Origin: Rhyacophila brunnea
Taxonomy: Eukaryota; Arthropoda; Insecta; Trichoptera; Rhyacophilidae
Reading direction: 5' to 3'
Assembly (NCBI GenBank): GCA_022495005.1
Contig: JAGYXB010002070.1
Span: forward strand, 1,054,001-1,118,000
DNA length: 64,000 nt
A program made the translations under genes and the position numbers. Of this stretch, positions 43,635 to 54,499 are shown one piece after another; the first letter of the stretch is position 1, and every line of letters starts with the position of its first letter. Below the pieces are notes generated by a model. That model saw nothing but the letters and a program-made list of their open reading frames with translations. It made no database searches and was not told the DNA's origin.

Positions 43635-43750
43635 ATTCTTCAGGACATCATATAAGGCGTCGCAGACCTCAGGTATAATACTGGATATTGTTGACTGGGG
43701 TACACGAAATAAGTACATCAAAGATTGGTAGGAATCACCTGGAAAATTGT
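43635..43750 (-). CDS. Harbinger DDE transposase, exon 2
   Basis: Minus strand, between an ATTTTCCAG acceptor and a GTAAAT donor. It encodes DSYQSLMYLFRVPQSTISSI then IPEVCDALYDVLKNDYLK. This is the helix-turn-helix-like region before the catalytic domain in Harbinger nucleases (SYQSL...STIS.I.PEVC). No damage within the exon. Limits are placed by motif and splice signals, accurate to a few bases. Confidence 0.75.
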
Positions 43751-44334
43751 TACACTACATTGTAATTATAGGTCAGTATTATTAACGTAACTGATAGCTT
43801 CTACCAGTTTTACCGCAAGGTTTGCAGAGAATGGGTAAAACTTAAGACAGCCGATCCTTACAGTACTTATTTCGGTTCCAATCACGATCCTCAGTCATAG
43901 GATTACGACGAGAAAGAGATTGTTACAGCAATTTCCAATAAATAATTAGGTACTGAATGATTGATCGGCTATCAATATTAACTTGAGTAGAAAAGAAATC
44001 TTTATACCAAGACAAGGAATGACCAGAGACCGACAAAATAAAGATAATATTATGTACCTAGGAATGTATTTGATCAGACGGACCATACATAGTTAAAGGG
44101 ATTTTTTAAAAGCTAGCTGACACGAGTTTTTGTGTAGGTAATTTTATAGTATTCCATATCGTTATTGTCGTTAAGGTGTTTTGAGACCCACGACCTAATT
44201 ATTTTGGGGTTACGTTTGGTTTATGGTCACAAAAAACTATATGGACTACTATAAAATTACCGAGTGTTAAAATAAAAGTCAGTTGTGAAGCACGAGGTAT
44301 ATTTGAATTACGTGAATAGGCATGTTTTTCTTAC

Positions 44335-44668
44335 CTGTGGCTAAGTAACGCAATGTTATTGGCAATAACATTATTGCCAATCGCTCACCGGCCGTAATGG
44401 ATTTACGCATATGGGTGTCTTTCTTTTTTATAATCGGCTCAACCTTTAACAACAATGTATCGAAATCTTCCAGCGACAAACGTACAAAATTTGTATACAT
44501 TGCCGTATCCTCAGCTCTTAGCTCTCTTATTAAATTACTATAACATCCGAGAGTCTCCCGTCTTGCAATCCACTGACGAACCCAAACTCGCCTGCGTCTT
44601 GGTTTTTTATCGTCTACCAACAATAAATATGCCACGATTGCCGCGGCAGTAGCTCCATCCGCCGCCAT
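44335..44668 (-). CDS. Harbinger DDE transposase, exon 1
   Basis: Starts at ATG 44668 and ends at a GTAAGA donor. It encodes an Ala-rich start, VDDKKPRRRRVWVRQWIARR, TLGCYSNLIRELRAEDTAMY, then FVRLSLEDFDTLLLKVEPII and KSITAGERLAI. A short insertion (ATGTTATTGCCAATA) before TLRYLATG breaks the usual GERLAxTLRYLATG spacing and adds four or five residues. It looks like a local duplication. The exon ends in phase 1. The N-terminal region is required for target and partner binding in the family. Confidence 0.8.
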
Positions 44669-45033
44669 GATAATATCATATGGACAGGAACCAAATAGTT
44701 AAATAAATTTAAAATCTAACAAGCCTACTGATTTATTTCGTTTTATATTATCTGTTTGACGTCTACGAAGGCGTACCAACCATAAAGTTTGTCAAGCGTC
44801 ATGTTGGTAGTATTTATCAGTGGCAAATATGTGACACAATAGATTTTACGGCATCGTGTGTAAACGGATTGGCACATACGGGTGTCATAGAATCTATGCC
44901 CACGCCTCTGTCATAGATTTTTTTGACATATATCTGCTTATGTGTAAACGGAATGGCATAGATATGATCATAGACACGAAAACGCTCTTGTCACATATGT
45001 GCCCAATCGTCACATAGTCTATTTGAACCTTAA

Positions 45034-46645
45034 GTTTGATCGGGAGACATTACGAGTGGTGGACGTAGACGCAAATAAAATTCTACGATTTCAGATAATC
45101 CGTAGATGCGAACCATGTTCTAACTATTTTTTTTTAAATTTTATGAACATTAGATAAATAATGTTAAACTACTTAAAATAAAATACCTAATAAAATTTAT
45201 ATATCAAATACATTACCAACTGAATTATTTACATTTTATCAGATCGGCTTCTACGATACTTTAATTTTACTCTATTGCATAACAAAAGGATAAATAAAAT
45301 TTTATAATAATTATTAGATGCATTTTAGTTAATAATTTTGATTTATGAACGACATAATTATGTACAATTTTGTGTGTATTTTTTTATTCTATGATAATAA
45401 TAATTGTTAACTGCGAAGCCAGAGAAGATTACGTAATAAATCAAATGCGGAACAGGACAATCCTTAAAATAGATAACACTCCACCCGGATCAAAGGATGT
45501 CTATTTTTCGTAATAAAGGGCGTCAAAAACCAAAATTTCCAAATTTCAAAAAAAATTGATAAGTTGACAGTATCCCAGCTCCCGTGATATTATATGTGTT
45601 GTCCGTTCACGATAATTTACTAGGTTTATAATAGTGTAATATACTGTGCTCTGAATGTTTAAACTCATTTATGTGTAGGTATTTTTCCTTAAGGAATTTC
45701 CTTTACCTACTTCAGTTGAGGCATGGTCGAAAAAGATCCCGGCTAGGCGATGCGCGGATTGTGCAAATGACGCGTGCCGAACGAAATTTAATTTGTCATA
45801 AAAATTCATCATGCGTCCATTTAATGGTATGTTTTTTGTTATATTACTATTAATAATGAAAGGAGTTTTACCTACCAATAAAACTCTTATTATTCATGTT
45901 GACTTTGAAGTCCTTGAGATAGGGTTTGCTCTTTCTTCTTCGCGTGAGGATATATTCTACTAATTTATTTTCCCTTTTCCTTGTCGTTGGTCGTTCCTGT
46001 TTTTATTTACTGGTCATACCCGCCCGTAAATTTTTTATGTATGTAATTTGGGATTCTTTTGTCTTCATTATGGATTTGCCTTTTGACAGTTTCAGATGTA
46101 GCCTATGATTTGACATGCTTTCTTTTTAACTACATAAGTTTTTTAGTCATCTTTACAAGATTTAAGAATATATTCATCCGACGCCATGACAAAACAAATC
46201 GACGTGCGCACACCTCGACTGTCGGTCTCCGGTTGGCGACGAGTGCGAATTTTCGTCGCACCTACTGTTGAAAATTATTTGCCGTTTCACTGATGTACGG
46301 TCTTAAGTAAGTTGTTCTTTCTGCGGAAATGTATATTGAGGTAAGGTGAGAACACACATTTTTAATTACAGAGGTATTTTTATTTGGCATTTATTGACAT
46401 AAAATTAGTTATTGGTTTAGTTTTTACCACAGTTTTAAAGCAGTAATGCTGTATGATTCCACTTAGATAAAAGATTTGTTATTACTTGCTCAAGTATTAT
46501 GTTGCCCAAATGCCTAACCGAGGCGAATTTTGGCGCTCTTTGATGTGTATCGAAACACCGATACTATGTCGATAGATGGCAAATATTTGCCGACCAACGA
46601 GTATGTCGCCTTTCATAATGGAAAGCAACACGTGGTCACTAATAT
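45034..46645. other. Intergenic, no gene supported
   Basis: Between the Harbinger right end and the cysteine-rich peptide gene. Several 60-70 codon frames (for example 45926-46108 and 46059-46271) have no recognised motif. The last 200 bases (46500-46645) are the 3' UTR region of the minus-strand gene. Confidence 0.4.
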
Positions 46646-46749
46646 TCACCTGATTTGACCCACACACCTACAAAGATTGCCGAAGCAAAGTGCCACCGGA
46701 GGACTTATTACAGGACATGCTGCAATACATGCCGTTGCTGAGCATGGAC
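46646..46749 (-). CDS. Secreted cysteine-rich (CSalpha-beta, defensin-like) peptide, exon 2
   Basis: The exon carries the mature cysteine-rich part of a 67-residue precursor. On the minus strand it lies after a CTTTTTTACAG acceptor (46751-46750) and starts in phase 1, completing the Gly codon begun by exon 1. It encodes PCSATACIAACPVISPPVAL then CFGNLCRCVGQIR, ending at TGA 46648-46646. The spacing C-x4-C-x3-C-x9-C-x4-C-x1-C contains the CxxxC...CxC signature of CSalpha-beta peptides: insect defensins, drosomycin-like antifungals and related ion-channel-active peptides. A host-defence or salivary secreted role is the usual expectation; which one applies cannot be told here. An additional Cys at residue 22 makes seven in the mature part, so one may be unpaired. 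Confidence 0.72.
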
Positions 46750-46984
46750 CTGTAAAAAAGAATTTAGCGATTCGTTGAATTTGAAAAAATATTTACTTAT
46801 TGCAGATTTCAACGACTAACACTCATGGCCACGAACCGAGATCGATATCGACCAGAATGTCGAGCGTTGTCAGCAAACTCAGAATACACAGTTTCATTAA
46901 GTATAGTCGGATATCGACAACATTAGCATTGAGACCAATTTAATATGGATTTTTCGTAGAGCATTTCACCATAATATAGTAATT

Positions 46985-47240
46985 TTGTAGGCCGTTTAAA
47001 AAAAAAGATTTTTTTTTCGGTTAGGTACATGTTCAAACACGCGCGTTAACATGATCTTACTCCCTACTTTAGTTTTAGTATGTCAATTTATGGCTATGGC
47101 CGTATGTTGTAGCTTAACCACTGGGGAATGCCAAAAGAAATGGCGTATTTCAAAAAAAACACTACTTTATTCCTAGGTCAATAATTATTATAAAGCAATC
47201 ATTATTCGTAAGATGTTTATCACACTATTCAACAAATAGG
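46985..47240. repeat. Dispersed repeat R3, copy 2
   Basis: The inverted counterpart of 23690-23990 (CACGCGCGTTAACATGATCT, CTATGGCCGTATGTTGTAGC, GGAATGCCAAAAGAAATGGC). It lies inside the intron of the cysteine-rich peptide gene. Confidence 0.75.
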
Positions 47241-47472
47241 TAAGTACTTAATTTATAAGATTATATAATGTACATTTTTTATTGAGCATACATATTTCTC
47301 AGAAGTGTTTTCAAATTATGTACACCACTGAATTATCTTTTTAATCCAAAATTCGTCAAAATTTATTATCGGCAAAAACTTACATTCACCAAAAAAAGAA
47401 TGTTTTTTTACGTTTACACAAATTCAAACTATGGTACAAAATTAGAAAAATAAGCGGTTATTATTTACTTAC

Positions 47473-47572
47473 CAGGTATTATGACTATAGGTGTCACAAG
47501 CGGTTTGCATTTAGCGGAGGCATTGCAAACTGCTGCCGTGACAATTAATGCGATGACAAATACGAATTTCAT
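47473..47572 (-). CDS. Secreted cysteine-rich peptide, exon 1 (signal peptide)
   Basis: Starts at ATG 47572. Encodes MKFVFVIALIVTAAVCNASA, a clear signal peptide (basic n-region, hydrophobic core, small residues before cleavage at about 20). KCKPLVTPIVIIP follows, after which a phase-1 GTAAGT donor lies at 47472. The intron to exon 2 is 723 bp and holds a copy of repeat R3. The joined frame is 204 bp including stop and has no damage. Placing a signal peptide in one exon and the mature domain in the next is common for insect peptide genes. The exon is too short to find by length alone and was recognised by its signal peptide and donor. Confidence 0.75.
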
Positions 47573-47594
47573 TTTGATGCAGTCAAACAAGCTA

Positions 47595-47690
47595 ATTTTC
47601 AATGTATTAAAACATCAAACTCCGAGGGGAATATAAAAAAATATTTCAACGCAGCGATATTATATACTTAGTATAAAACCTACCACTGTT
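47595..47690 (-). promoter_or_regulatory. Probable core promoter of the cysteine-rich peptide gene
   Basis: On the minus strand, upstream of the ATG, a TATA-like AAGTATATAATATCGC lies at about 47668-47653 and a second TATA-like TTTTTTTATATTCCCC at about 47642-47627. These are at usable distances for a 5' UTR of about 30-60 bases. Assignment is by position and sequence only. Confidence 0.4.
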
Positions 47691-47809
47691 TTTCAATCGG
47701 AGAGAATATTTATTTTTGTTGATATATAAATGTAGTGTCATATAATATTATTCCATAGGTACCTCTTTTTCTTCTCATCGTATTGAACATTTAAAGCAGT
47801 GTTTCCCGG

Positions 47810-48002
47810 CTCTCGTGGTGCAGTGGATAAGGCGCTGGCCTTCCACCCGAGAGTTCTGGGTTCGATTCCCGGTCATGACAAAAACATTTATGTGTTTTTC
47901 TCAAAGCCTGGGTGTTTGTGATTGTTCAAAATTACTAACAAACCACCTTGTACGAAAAAGCAAGGACATGGTTATTAATAATTCAAAAAAAAAAAAAAAA
48001 CG
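47810..48002 (+). mobile_element. tRNA-derived SINE S1, full copy with poly(A) tail
   Basis: Head: GGCTCTCGTGGTGCAGTGGA (A box) and GAGTTCTGGGTTCGATTCCC (B box) in proper spacing. Body: ATTTATGTGTTTTTCTCAAA then GCCTGGGTGTTTGTGATTG, and TTGTACGAAAAAGCAAGGAC. It ends in a run of about 17 As at 47984-48000. This is the most complete copy of the family and the best source for a consensus. Confidence 0.85.
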
Positions 48003-48557
48003 TCAGCGTACGGCCAACCAGGGGGAAATTTGGATGTTTTTGGGGGGCAATTTGATACCACAAACTGTGGAGATTTAAGATTAAAATCGACTAAATTAGT
48101 ACCTCACATAAAAAATCTTTGCAGCTCACATCAAGCACAAGGATCGCACTAATTTTCTTCCGAGTTGTAGGAACATCTAATATATATATGTAAGTATATT
48201 GATACGTAGGTACTTACTTACGAAAGTTAAATTAAAAATAGTATTGCCTATGTGCATTTTTTATTTGAAGCAATCAATTTTTTTCAGAATTTGTTAGCTA
48301 ACTATGAAATTTTGATAGGAGAGGGGGAGATTTTTGATGCGTTGAAGTGGGGCATGACACAAATTAGGTTTGAAACATTGCTTTAAAGGTTGCTTTATTA
48401 ATTTTATTGATTGCTATTTAGGTTGTAACATCATTATCCAGACTACTATAAATACTAAACAAGTATTCATTATACATGCATTCAAAATTATTACTTTTCA
48501 CCATTTTAATAAAAAAATATTTCATCCTATTGTTACCATTGAAATAATATATTATTA
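48003..48557. other. No gene seen
   Basis: AT-rich sequence between the SINE and the TTAA element. The frame at 48370-48561 is AT-biased with no motif. Confidence 0.5.
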
Positions 48558-48561
48558 TTAA

Positions 48562-50332
48562 TTCTGTGGCTATTTGGCAGAAGCAGACATTTTCGATTTT
48601 TGGTGTTTTGAGGTTTAAATGCAGATTTGTTCTTTTATGTGTATATTTTTATTTGCCAAAATCAGATATGGTTTATCTCTTCTACTGACTCCATAATCAA
48701 TGAAACAAGTTTCAGATATGTTAAAAAATAAGCAAGCCATATTTGCCAAAACTAGATATATTATGGTACTATATCTGGTACTATATCTGCTTCTGGCAAA
48801 ACAATAAGTATTTAATTTAATCAATCTTCAGATCTTCAGACTTCTCAACAGAAAAAAACCTTTTACATATTCTAAATATGCTTCAATTTTTCGTGAACTA
48901 GGCTACAAATTTAAAAGTCCTAGTATACACACTTTAAAGTATGTGATAATCAGATTAAGTGTGCAAATGATTTAAAAAGGAAAGCTGAAATTGATGAAAA
49001 AAACGAACACTATTTGATTAATGCTGATGAATCATATAAGAAGAAAGAACATAACAATTTGTTATCTAAAACTAGTCAGTTCACTCCAAGGCTAGTTTTT
49101 GATTTGCAACAATACCTGCCCACGCCTTCTCTGAATATCAACATAGTGTACTTACCTACTATAAAAGACAAGTGTGGACTTATAATTTTACAATTAGAGA
49201 TTGTAAAACAGATACCGCAAGCTGTTACATGTGGCATGAAGGGATTGCTGGTTGGGGATCTGATCAAATAGCATTGTGCTTCGTACAGCATTTGCAGAAT
49301 CTTTCAGAAATAGTAACTAATATAGTACCTAGCCTATTCAGACTCCTGTCCAAGGCAAAACAAAAACATCAACTTTTCTTCAGCATTGTCTTATTTTGTC
49401 AGTGAATCTGAACACATGCATTCTATAGATTACAATTTTTTGGAAGTGGGACACATCAGAATGGAATATGACACGGATCATGCCTGCCCTGCATTGAAAA
49501 AGCTAAAAAATCTATTGAACTTAACATTAACATCCCACAAGACTGGTATCAATTTGTACGAGCTGTACGAGGCAAAAATCCGTTTAATGCGGTGGAAATG
49601 TCAGCAGAAACTTTTCTCTCTTATTCGGAGTTAGGTACTGAAAAATACTTTCATTACGAAGTCAAAGTGTGTTGAAGGGCAACTGATCAATTGGTACAGT
49701 ATAAAGTGGCTACGGTATGAAAAACTACTCGGTGATATAAAATTTAAATACTCTCAGAATAATGAAGCACCATTCAGAACAATGCAGTTATTAAGGAATT
49801 CTAGAGGGCATCTACCTATTCCTAGAATATCGAGGACTCATATGGCACCTGCCCGAATAAATCCTCAAAAAAAGAAGGACTTGCTGAGCATGATGTATTT
49901 GATAGATCCCGCGTATCATACTTTCTATAATTCACTTGAAACCCAACCTTTTGTACCCAATAGTGGTGATGCTGAAACCAGCGAAGACGATTATGCATGC
50001 ATAACATGAATATTGTTGTTTTTTAAGCCACCTATAATAATGTATAATAATATGCCCAACCTAGATAATTGTGTGTGAGATATGTTACATTATTTTAAAT
50101 ATTGAATTTGCCAAAACCTGATATGTTCTTTAATGTTATTTAAAAAAAACTGTGCTATTTAAATAAAAATGCTTACAATTGATTAAAACTCAGATAATTT
50201 CTTAATAATATTACATTAACTTTCCTTCATAATTAATTACACAGTATTTATCACCAGACACACTACATTAAAATTGCTCCCCTGAAAAATAGATAAAACG
50301 ACCTTATCTGCTTCTGCCAAATAGCCACAGAA
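48562..50332 (+). mobile_element. DNA transposon with 26 bp perfect TIR and TTAA target duplication
   Basis: Left end TTCTGTGGCTATTTGGCAGA followed by AGCAGA, and the right end is its exact complement. TTAA lies directly outside both (48558-48561, 50333-50336). Words from the TIR (TTTGCCAAAA, AGATATG, ATATCTGGTACTATATCTGC) recur just inside both ends. TTAA targets occur in piggyBac, Kolobok and, as I recall, Sola3 elements. The transposase motifs here do not look like piggyBac. Length 1771 bp with a degraded transposase; flanked by SINE S1 copies on both sides. Confidence 0.9.
48840..50009 (+). pseudogene. Transposase of the TTAA element (frameshifted)
   Basis: Readable over about 390 codons in three frames. 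KKEHNNLLSKTSQF and LVFDLQQYLPTPSLNINIVY lie at about 49040-49160. VWTYNFTIRDC and WHEGIAGWGSDQIALCFVQH (about 49172-49292) follow, then YSDSCPRQNKNIN (about 49335-49375). SIDYNFLEVGHIRMEYDTDH (about 49420-49480), GKNPFNAVEMSAETF and SRTHMAPARINPQKKKDLL complete it, ending at a stop 50007-50009. The Y-S-D-x-C and GHxxMExDxxH parts probably hold catalytic acidic residues. The same family is represented by the relic at 2974-3880. N-terminal zinc-binding region not visible; frameshifts near 49160-49170, 49340-49390 and 49490-49640. Confidence 0.7.
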
Positions 50333-50379
50333 TTAAAAAATATACAGCATTGTGAACATTCCATGTATGTGATTATTTA

Positions 50380-50545
50380 TTTTTTATTATTTTTATTACC
50401 TGACCATGCTCTATCCCTGCTTTTTCGTACAGTAACAAACACCCAGGATTTGAGAAAATCACATAAATAATTATATTGTGTCCGGAATTAAACCTGGAGC
50501 TCCCAGATGTAAGGCCAACATCTTACGCACTACACCACAAGAGCC
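50380..50545 (-). mobile_element. tRNA-derived SINE S1, minus strand
   Basis: On the minus strand: GGCGGCTCTTGTGGTGTAGTGCG-type head (A box, at 50547-50525), GAGCTCCAGGTTTAATTCCG (B box), body ATTTATGTGATTTTCTCAAA then TCCTGGGTGTTTGTTACTG, and TACGAAAAAGCAGGGATAGA. A-rich tail towards 50380. Confidence 0.8.
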
Positions 50546-51530
50546 GCCTAGTAAGTGTCGTGTGATTAGCATAGCATGAAGATCGCTGATTATAATATTG
50601 GTAGGTATTAAGATTTTTCTATATAGTTTAGAAGACTAGATTCAAGAAGATGTTCATTGAAAAGTATTAAAATAAAAATCGGTCTTCGCGTGGACAAGGG
50701 CAGCATAATATCCAGAAGAAAATGTGGGGTAAATTTCTTGAATTTATCAAAGTTGTGTGATCATAATAATTATTATATAAGCAAAAAATCCGTGCGTCCT
50801 TGCATACAGAAATCTATTGTGGACTTGATACAGCTTTATAATATTATTAACACTGTGAGGACTCACAAATAATATGTATACGAGTATTACGTTACAATCG
50901 GACATTTTTTAATGATTTTGAAACCTCCATTGCAAAGTATTTTACTAGCTCTAGTACTGATGACTAGATTAATAATATTTGTAATACACTAACATCTTAA
51001 TACCTGATTGCGCCAAATTGTGGTGGCCATAATCCTTACTTACCAGCCCCACCTCCCAGTATTATTGTCACAAGACCAAGTGACCGGCAGTCACGGGTGA
51101 TTATAGACCGTGATGCAAATAACATTCAGTTAGCTCGAATGACATCAAGTAAGCGGTCGTGTTGCGGGCTCCATGCTAGCTTAGCCATCGTTAACTACCG
51201 AGTGACTCAAAAGTATCTTTTCGGCCTTCGTTGCACTAAGTCTGTTAGGATTTGAGTGGACGTCGCGTCCATCAATCATACACCCTATCATAATAATTAT
51301 TCATCAACCCTAAAATATATCATCCATAAACCGTGTACCGCCAATTAGTGCCGCGCACCGGGTAACACAAACATACAATACCGCGCAAGTAACAGTGCAA
51401 CAGACCACGGAGATATTAACATCATAAAAGGTCAGTGTCTGACATTCTGTTAAATCGCCCTACCCCTAGATGCGGAATCCACATCACCTTCAAAATTATA
51501 CAGTCCACTGCAAAAAGCGCCACCAATACC
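50546..51530. other. No gene seen
   Basis: Intergenic sequence, GC-richer from 51000 (CGGGTAACACAAACATACAA, GTGCCGCGCACC). One 71-codon frame (50657-50872) has no recognised motif. Confidence 0.45.
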
Positions 51531-53349
51531 TAATGCCGGCGCTCCATTGGCACGCAAGTCAGACGATTTACAGGTCCATTTACCTGGAACACCCAATGTT
51601 AAAACTCCAACTTTTTTGCGTGCATTTGTTTGTGCATCGTTAGTGCACGTTTGTGCACGATTTTTTTTCGTTTGTGCACCTATAATAACCGAAAAATTTC
51701 AATTTCAAATTGGGTGTTCCAGCTAAACGTTGGGTCACCCAATGTTGAAATTTCAACTTTTTTCGAGTGCATTCGTTTGTGCATCGTTAGTGCACGTTTG
51801 TGCACGCGTTTTTTTTGTTTGTGCACGCACATTAAGGGGGTTATTCGCATTTCAATTTGGGTGACCCAGCTAAATGCTGGATACTTGTGTCATTAAACAT
51901 GTGTTTTTCCTTAAATTTAAATTGTAAACACTTGTGCGTTGGTAGTGAACGTTAGTGCACGATTTTGTTTTGCTTTTTCACCTATATTTAGCGCGCTATT
52001 CAATTTTAAAGTTTGTATGCAAAACCTGACTGGGTGAGTTTAAAAAAATATTTTGTACTTAAATCTCTTGTTGCAAAGCTAGTGCGCAATTCTGCATACT
52101 TTTTTATTTTTTTTCTCATATAGTGCGTGAGTTATTCTATATGAAATATTTAATGAACGTTAAGTAGAACCACCCAACAAACTTTTTAAATTTTTTATTA
52201 AGTCATCAAGTTGTCTTATATTGGCTTACGTTTGTGCACGTGCTTTTTTTGTTTTATCGATTATATCGTGAGAGATATTATTTTTTAAATTTTAGGGACT
52301 TGATACTTGAACCATTAAATTTGCCTTAAAATTTTTTTGTTTAGTGCATCCTATTAAGTTAATTTATGTAAACTTTTAGCACGATTTAAATTTTTTTATC
52401 TCTTATATTAAGCTAGTAATTAGATTTTGAGTGGCCGTCAAGTTTTAAAACCAAACATTTTTTTCCACATTTTTTAAATGCACACCTTTGAGTAATTTAA
52501 TTACATGATTTTTCATGAAGTTTTTATTGTTTTTCCATTTAAATTACGCGAAAAATTTGCATTTTTCCATTTTCACTAAGTACCCCGTCAAAATGTCCTG
52601 AACAAAAACGACCGCATCCGTTTGGAACATCCAGTCAAAAGAGTCTCCTCAAAATAGCCAAAACGGTGTAAGGTGCACTAAATATGTTTATAATAGACTA
52701 CCTCAAAATTGACAATCTGATTACACAAAAGTGTCAAAATTACAAAATCATTCAACTTTCCTAACATTTATCTATTTATTTATGATTTTGAATGGATCAA
52801 TGTCAGTTTAATAAGGAAAAATGCAGTCAATTATATAATTATACTTATCTACTGTTTTTTAAAATGATCTGTAATAAAAATAAATACCGTTAAGTTATTA
52901 GAATACAATTAGGTATGCATACTTTTGAAAAATGCAATAGGTATGTTTTTATGCAACGATATTTTCTTCAAAAGATAATATTGGAATGACATTTATATTT
53001 TTTTTATATAAAGGGGTTAACTTGCAGGCACTTAACTCTTCCTAATAATATTTGCATCTTCTTTTTCTCTGTTTCTCCAGGTGGTGCAACGTATGCTTGT
53101 AGTTCTGGTAGGTGTTATGTTAGGAGAGAAGTGTTAGTTCTTTCATATTATGCTATTCAGAATCGATATCAAATAAAGTTTTGTAGGTTCTTTAAAAAGT
53201 TATTGCCTCTGACGGCTTCGACAATTGTTTCACGCAAATGGTTTTCTTTTGAATGTGTGTGTTTATTAGTTCTTAAACAACGTACCTACTTACATATCTG
53301 TTTACATTTATATTTAAACTCATCACGATTATGAGTTTTTAAATGACAT

Positions 53350-54060
53350 ATTTGTTTAGGTAAGAACTACTTACTTACAAAATAAAATTCACACACGCAA
53401 ATGGTTTTTCTCCTGTTTCGTTTTATGAACTTTAAGATGATTTTGTGCCGAGCCTCCGTATAAGTAGTCAATTTATTTAAAAGGTAATTCACCATTTTGT
53501 ATCTTTACATATGTTTGAAGATTACTCCGTCGCGAGCATCCAAATGAACATACATTGCATTTATAAGATTTTTCACGAGTATGTTCTATATAATAAGTAC
53601 ATATTCATTTCATGTTTTTTAAGACAACAAAGTCGTAGGCATTTATATGAATATACATCGAATTTTAAAGGTTTTTCACCAGAATTTGTCATTTGTTAGT
53701 TTTTAAGATGACTTAGTTACGAGCATCCATATGAACATACATTGCATTTATAAGGTTTTTCACCATCCACCAAAAATGGCCGCGTGGCTTAAGCGTTGGC
53801 ATATTGCGTCAAGGGTCCCTAGTTCCAATCCTCGGTCCGGAAAGTACGCATATTATTCGCGAAAATCTATATGAACATACATTGCATTTATTAGATTTTT
53901 CATCAGAATGTGTCATTTTGTGTCTTTTAAACCATTCGTCAGTGTGTGCACCAGTATTGTCATTCCACATGTTTTTAGACTACTAGGTTTTTTAAATGAC
54001 ATATTTGATTACATTTCAAAGTCATCACTCATTACAGGCAACTGGTTTTTCTCCTGAATG
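53350..54060 (-). pseudogene. Decayed C2H2 fingers in the left arm
   Basis: On the minus strand, finger relics such as ATACATTGCATTTATAAGGT (complement of a KPYKCN codon run) and CACACGCAAATGGTTTTTCT (EKPFAC) recur. They are the inverted copy of the fingers at 55280-56160. Stops and indels abound. Confidence 0.75.
53770..53850 (+). mobile_element. tRNA(Leu)-like SINE in the left arm
   Basis: AATGGCCGCGTGGCTTAAGC (A box) and CCCTAGTTCCAATCCTCGGT (B box) with type-II tRNA spacing. The exact inverted copy is at 55545-55625, so the insertion predates arm formation or was copied with it. Located in the left arm among finger relics. Confidence 0.65.
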
Positions 54061-54499
54061 TGTAAGTTTATGAGTTCTTAAACAACGTATTCGATACGAT
54101 GCTGCCAAAAGTTGGTATGTTGATAGTTTAGGTATTTTGAGTTTACCACGGATTCTTATACATACTTTGTCTATACTTATATACGTTTGCCATATAACAA
54201 TATCAAGTTCATCCGATTTTTAAAACATAGTTTATTTAGCAGCTATTCATTATGTTAAAAATACGTAACTCTTGATCGTTGAATTTACCAACATCAGAAG
54301 ACTGTAAAGATGTTTACAGTTTTAATTTAGATAAGAATCTAACTAATGAAACGCAGTGGTGAAATCTTTGTTATACTATTACCTAACAGTTTTATTATTT
54401 TTTAATAGTTAAGTTAAAATATAGGACTTCCGAAATAGGTTTGTAAATATTATGGTAAAATGGCATAGAAATTACATTATTTTCAACAGAAAGTATATT

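Larger units (their letters stand above)
39556..45030. mobile_element. PIF/Harbinger transposon (5.5 kb), nearly complete
   Basis: The left end TGGTTCAAATACACTATATG and the right end (reverse complement AGGTTCAAATAGACTATGTG) form long imperfect TIRs rich in CACATAT/TATGTG and CTATGACA words. TAA lies directly outside both ends (39553-39555 and 45031-45033), the usual Harbinger target. It carries the two standard genes: a MADF-domain protein (+) and a DDE nuclease (-), convergently placed. A hAT fragment (40566-41057) and a short-period AT-rich repeat (41625-42140) lie between them. A deleted relative sits at 27440-28634. Confidence 0.92.

Noticed and set aside
47815..47890. Functional tRNA gene
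   Set aside because: A and B boxes are present, but the sequence continues into a conserved SINE body and poly(A) tail, and acceptor-stem pairing is poor. Other tRNA-like spots were judged the same way.
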